Below are positions 51,916 to 54,296 of a DNA stretch of 54,296 nucleotides, one piece after another. The position numbers and the translations under genes were made by a program. The notes under the pieces are model-generated. The model worked only from the letters and a program-made list of their open reading frames with translations. It made no database searches and had not been told where the DNA came from. How positions within the stretch are numbered: the stretch's first letter is position 1; each line of letters begins with the position of its first letter. Origin of the DNA: Terriglobia bacterium. GTDB taxonomy: Bacteria > Acidobacteriota > Terriglobia > Bryobacterales > UBA6623. Location of the stretch: the NCBI GenBank assembly GCA_009838515.1, contig VXRL01000068.1, forward strand, positions 80,234-134,529, written 5' to 3'.

Positions 51916-53628
51916 ATGCGCTGGAACAGCCTCTTTATTCCGACGTTGCGCGATGCGCCGTCCGACGCCGAGGTCGTGAGCCACAAGCTGCTCTTGCGGG
52001 CAGGCTACGTGCGCCAGCTCTCGGCCGGGCTGTACTGCTACCTGTACCTCGCCCAGCGCAGCCTGCGCAAGATCGAACGCATCATCCGCGAGGAGATGGA
52101 CGCCATCGGGGCGCAGGAGATCTATACGCCGGAACTGCATCCGGCAGAAATCTGGAAGGAGAGCGGGCGTTGGGACGCGATCGGCGACGACATGTTCCGG
52201 CTCAAGGATCGCTTCGGCAGGGAGCACTGCTTGGGGATGACCGAGGAGGAGGTCGTCACCTTCATTGCCCGTGGCGAGATGCGCAGCTACAAGCAGCTGC
52301 CGCAGATCTGGTACCAGATCCAAGCGAAGTTTCGCGACGAGCCGAGGCCCAAGGCCGGCCTGATGCGAGTGAGGCGCTTCACCATGAAGGACTCATACAC
52401 CTTCGACATGGACAGCGCGGGCCTCGATGCCGCGTACCAGCGCCACTACGTTGCCTACTGCCGCATCTTCGACCGCTGCGGCTTGGAGTATTTGCCCGTT
52501 GACGCGCATTCCGGTCCCATGGGGGGCAGCGAGTCGTGCGAATTCATGGTGCCGTCCCCCGCTGGCGAGGATTGGCTGATCGAGTGCCCCGCTTCTGGCT
52601 ATCGCGCCAACTTAGAGAAAGCGGTCACCCTTCCGCGGCCGCCATCTGCGCCGGACCCGGAGGGCGACGCCTTGCCCGAAGAGCTCGCCACGCCGGGCAA
52701 GAAGACGATCGAGGAAGTGTCCGAGTTTGACGGCCTGGCCGCGTCGTCGCATATCAAGGCGTTGGTGATGGTCGCTGGGGGAAAGCCCCTGATGGCCTTG
52801 CTGCGCGGAGACCACCAGCTCAGCGAGACAAAGCTCGCAGCCGAGGCGCAGGATCCAGACGTCCGGCCCGCCCATCCCGCCGAAATCGAGCAGTGGCTCG
52901 GGGCCGGCGCGGGCTTCATCGGTCCGGTAGGGGCTGGCGATATCCCGCTGCTCGCCGACAAGGCTCTGGAGGGGCGCCGCAACTTGATCGCCGGGGCCAA
53001 CAAGGCCGACACGCACTTGCGCAACGTCACGCCCGGGCGCGACTTCCGGGCGCGCTTCGCGGATCTGCGGGAGGCCGAGGACGGCGACATCGATGTGGCC
53101 TCGGGGCAGCCTGTGAGACGGCGCAAGGCGATCGAAGTCGGACATATCTTCAAGCTGGGCTACAAGTACTCCGAGTCCATGGGCCTGTCGGTCCTCGACG
53201 AGAACGGCAAGGCTGTCACCCCGATCATGGGCTCGTACGGTATCGGGGTCGAGCGCGTCCTGACCGGCGCGATCGAGCAGAACCATGACGATGCCGGGAT
53301 GGCGCTGCCGGTCTCGATCGCCCCGTTCGAGGCAGTTGTCACGCCGGTCAACCTGAAGAACGAGGACCAGCGGAGGGCGGCGGAGAAGCTCTATGCCGAA
53401 CTGCGCGAGTCCGGCGTCGACGTTCTCCTAGACGACCGGGCCGAGCGCGCCGGCGTCAAGTTCAAGGACGCTGACCTGATCGGGATCCCGTATCGGGTCA
53501 CGGTGGGTCGAAACATCGCCGAGGGATCGGTGGAATTGACCGAGCGCAGCACGGGACGCTCCGAGAATGCTAGTATCGAAGAGATAGCGAAACTGCTGGT
53601 TGGCCGAATCAGCGAGGCCGCAGCCTAG
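51916..53628 (+). CDS. proS: Prolyl-tRNA synthetase (bacterial type, with editing domain)
   Basis: Cytoplasmic class II aminoacyl-tRNA synthetase of 570 residues that charges tRNA-Pro; the length is normal for the E. coli-like form. Motif 1 region RQLSAGLYCYLYLAQRSLRK, motif 2 FRDEPRPKAGLMRVRRFTMK, the INS editing insertion (about 215-385, with GSESCEFMVPSPAGEDWLIE at its start), motif 3 MGSYGIGVERVLTGAIEQ, and the C-terminal anticodon-binding domain (about 470-570, VDVLLDDRAERAGVKFKDAD). All core motifs are present. It is a housekeeping gene and the best chromosomal marker in this window. Confidence 0.97.
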   Translation: MRWNSLFIPTLRDAPSDAEVVSHKLLLRAGYVRQLSAGLYCYLYLAQRSLRKIERIIREEMDAIGAQEIYTPELHPAEIWKESGRWDAIGDDMFRLKDRFGREHCLGMTEEEVVTFIARGEMRSYKQLPQIWYQIQAKFRDEPRPKAGLMRVRRFTMKDSYTFDMDSAGLDAAYQRHYVAYCRIFDRCGLEYLPVDAHSGPMGGSESCEFMVPSPAGEDWLIECPASGYRANLEKAVTLPRPPSAPDPEGDALPEELATPGKKTIEEVSEFDGLAASSHIKALVMVAGGKPLMALLRGDHQLSETKLAAEAQDPDVRPAHPAEIEQWLGAGAGFIGPVGAGDIPLLADKALEGRRNLIAGANKADTHLRNVTPGRDFRARFADLREAEDGDIDVASGQPVRRRKAIEVGHIFKLGYKYSESMGLSVLDENGKAVTPIMGSYGIGVERVLTGAIEQNHDDAGMALPVSIAPFEAVVTPVNLKNEDQRRAAEKLYAELRESGVDVLLDDRAERAGVKFKDADLIGIPYRVTVGRNIAEGSVELTERSTGRSENASIEEIAKLLVGRISEAAA

Positions 53629-53780
53629 CGCCAGCCGACGGGCACCGGCGCGAAACGGGCGCTGCAGGAGCTGCGTCAAAACGCCAAGGTGCCGCCTGTG
53701 TGGGACGGCGCTGGCGGAGCTGGACAGCCGACGGCAGTCGCTTGAGCCAGAGATTCGCTTCTCGTCGGGTGCGCCGCAGC

Positions 53781-54296
53781 ATGACCACTGCGAAGAAGGG
53801 CCATCCGGGGCCGAGCCGGGCTCGGAATCGGGGGGCCAAGCTGCGCCTCCGCCTCGGCTTTCTCAACCGAATCGCCCGATTCGTGCGGACCCCGATGGGA
53901 ACCGTGTTGCTGGGCCTGTGCTTGGTTTCCGGCGTGGTGGGCGGTGTCGTCTACAACCACTTCTACTGGAAGTACAGCGCCATCATCGACTTGCGTCTCG
54001 ATGGCGGCGCGTTTGATCGGACCGCCCGCTTCTTGGCTACGCCTCGCACGATTTCTGTCGGCGACCCGGGGGCCGTGGAGGCAATTGCTCGCAACCTGCG
54101 GGCCGCAGGCTACACGCGCGATCCAGACAACCGCGTCGGCTGGTACGCATTCGGCAATGGCCACATCGAGATTCACCCCGGCCCCCTGTCACACTTCACG
54201 CCCGACCCCGCCCGGGTCTGTGTCGAAGACTACCACATCGCTGAAATTGTCCTGCCAGACACCGGCGAGGAGTTGGAAGCGTTCCAGATAGACCCC
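53781..54296 (+). CDS. Penicillin-binding protein 1B-like bifunctional transglycosylase/transpeptidase, N-terminal part (cut by window end)
   Basis: An open frame of 172 codons running off the end of the window. A basic cytoplasmic tail (TTAKKGHPGPSRARNRGAK) is followed by one membrane helix (about 39-60, MGTVLLGLCLVSGVVGGVVY) and a periplasmic segment whose FDRTARFLATPRTISVGDPG, AIARNLRAAGYTRDPDNRVG and WYAFGNGHIEIHPGP match the UB2H-like region that precedes the glycosyltransferase domain in class A penicillin-binding proteins of type 1B. The enzyme would polymerise and cross-link peptidoglycan at the inner membrane. ATG 53781 is the first suitable start, 152 nt after proS; catalytic domains lie outside the window. 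Confidence 0.8.
   Translation, partial: MTTAKKGHPGPSRARNRGAKLRLRLGFLNRIARFVRTPMGTVLLGLCLVSGVVGGVVYNHFYWKYSAIIDLRLDGGAFDRTARFLATPRTISVGDPGAVEAIARNLRAAGYTRDPDNRVGWYAFGNGHIEIHPGPLSHFTPDPARVCVEDYHIAEIVLPDTGEELEAFQIDP

Noticed and set aside
1..54296. CRISPR array, intact insertion sequence or attachment site
   Set aside because: No regularly spaced direct repeats, no transposase or integrase motifs and no tRNA-flanked duplication were seen on either strand.

Overview
This is a high-GC bacterial window with about 35 genes, densely packed on both strands. The gene families point to an uncultured member of the Acidobacteriota, possibly Bryobacterales/Solibacter-like. The evidence is two Oar-type TonB-dependent receptors with an N-terminal carboxypeptidase-regulatory domain, three cytochrome/DUF1549/DUF1553 ('Planctomycete cytochrome', PSD1) proteins, two DUF1501 proteins, a CRTAC1 (FG-GAP + UnbV) protein, several TPR lipoprotein-like genes and three Cys-type sulfatases. 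The phylum call is an inference from family content, because there is no rRNA in the window. The diet of sulfated sugars suggests a marine or host-associated (for example sponge) lifestyle, but this is weaker.

Layout. 49-7810: Oar receptor, SAM methyltransferase, and a divergent pair made of a TPR operon (minus) and a CRTAC1 protein (plus). 7916-13029: sulfatase, M20 dipeptidase, Uma2-family protein, YchF GTPase. 13051-14779: SoxC/SoxD-type sulfite dehydrogenase pair. 14990-19317: first PSD1 + DUF1501 pair. 19314-20670: a short stretch of small and decayed genes (HicB-like antitoxin, an unknown 57-residue ORF, the tail of an ADP-ribosylglycohydrolase-like protein, a Walker-A fragment). 20671-27576: a LamG-DMFase-like protein and the second PSD1 + DUF1501 pair. 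27581-33543: a tightly overlapping minus-strand operon of enolase-superfamily dehydratase, SDR dehydrogenase, DapA/KDG-aldolase-like lyase, sulfatase and SMP-30 lactonase. 33805-34490: a VapBC-type toxin-antitoxin pair. 34650-40690: sodium:solute symporter, GH38 alpha-mannosidase and a third sulfatase. 41123-49683: GNAT acetyltransferase, TPR protein, second Oar receptor, third PSD1 protein. 49974-54296: gamma-glutamyltransferase, prolyl-tRNA synthetase, and the start of a penicillin-binding protein 1B that runs off the window.

How the genes may work together. The 27.6-40.7 kb minus-strand block reads as a sulfated-glycan utilisation region: exported sulfatases and a GH38 release sugars, a Na+ symporter imports them, and a dehydrogenase / lactonase / dehydratase / aldolase set could carry a non-phosphorylative (Entner-Doudoroff-like) route. 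The sulfite dehydrogenase pair would handle reduced sulfur. The PSD1/DUF1501 modules and Oar receptors are the large periplasmic/outer-membrane systems whose substrates are unknown.

The most noteworthy sequence-level signal is that several genes start exactly 7 nt (or 8-10 nt) after a -10-like box, implying leaderless or nearly leaderless mRNAs. The clearest case is the vapBC operon, where a near-perfect inverted repeat sits between the -35 and -10 boxes. No tRNA, rRNA, CRISPR array or intact insertion sequence was seen.
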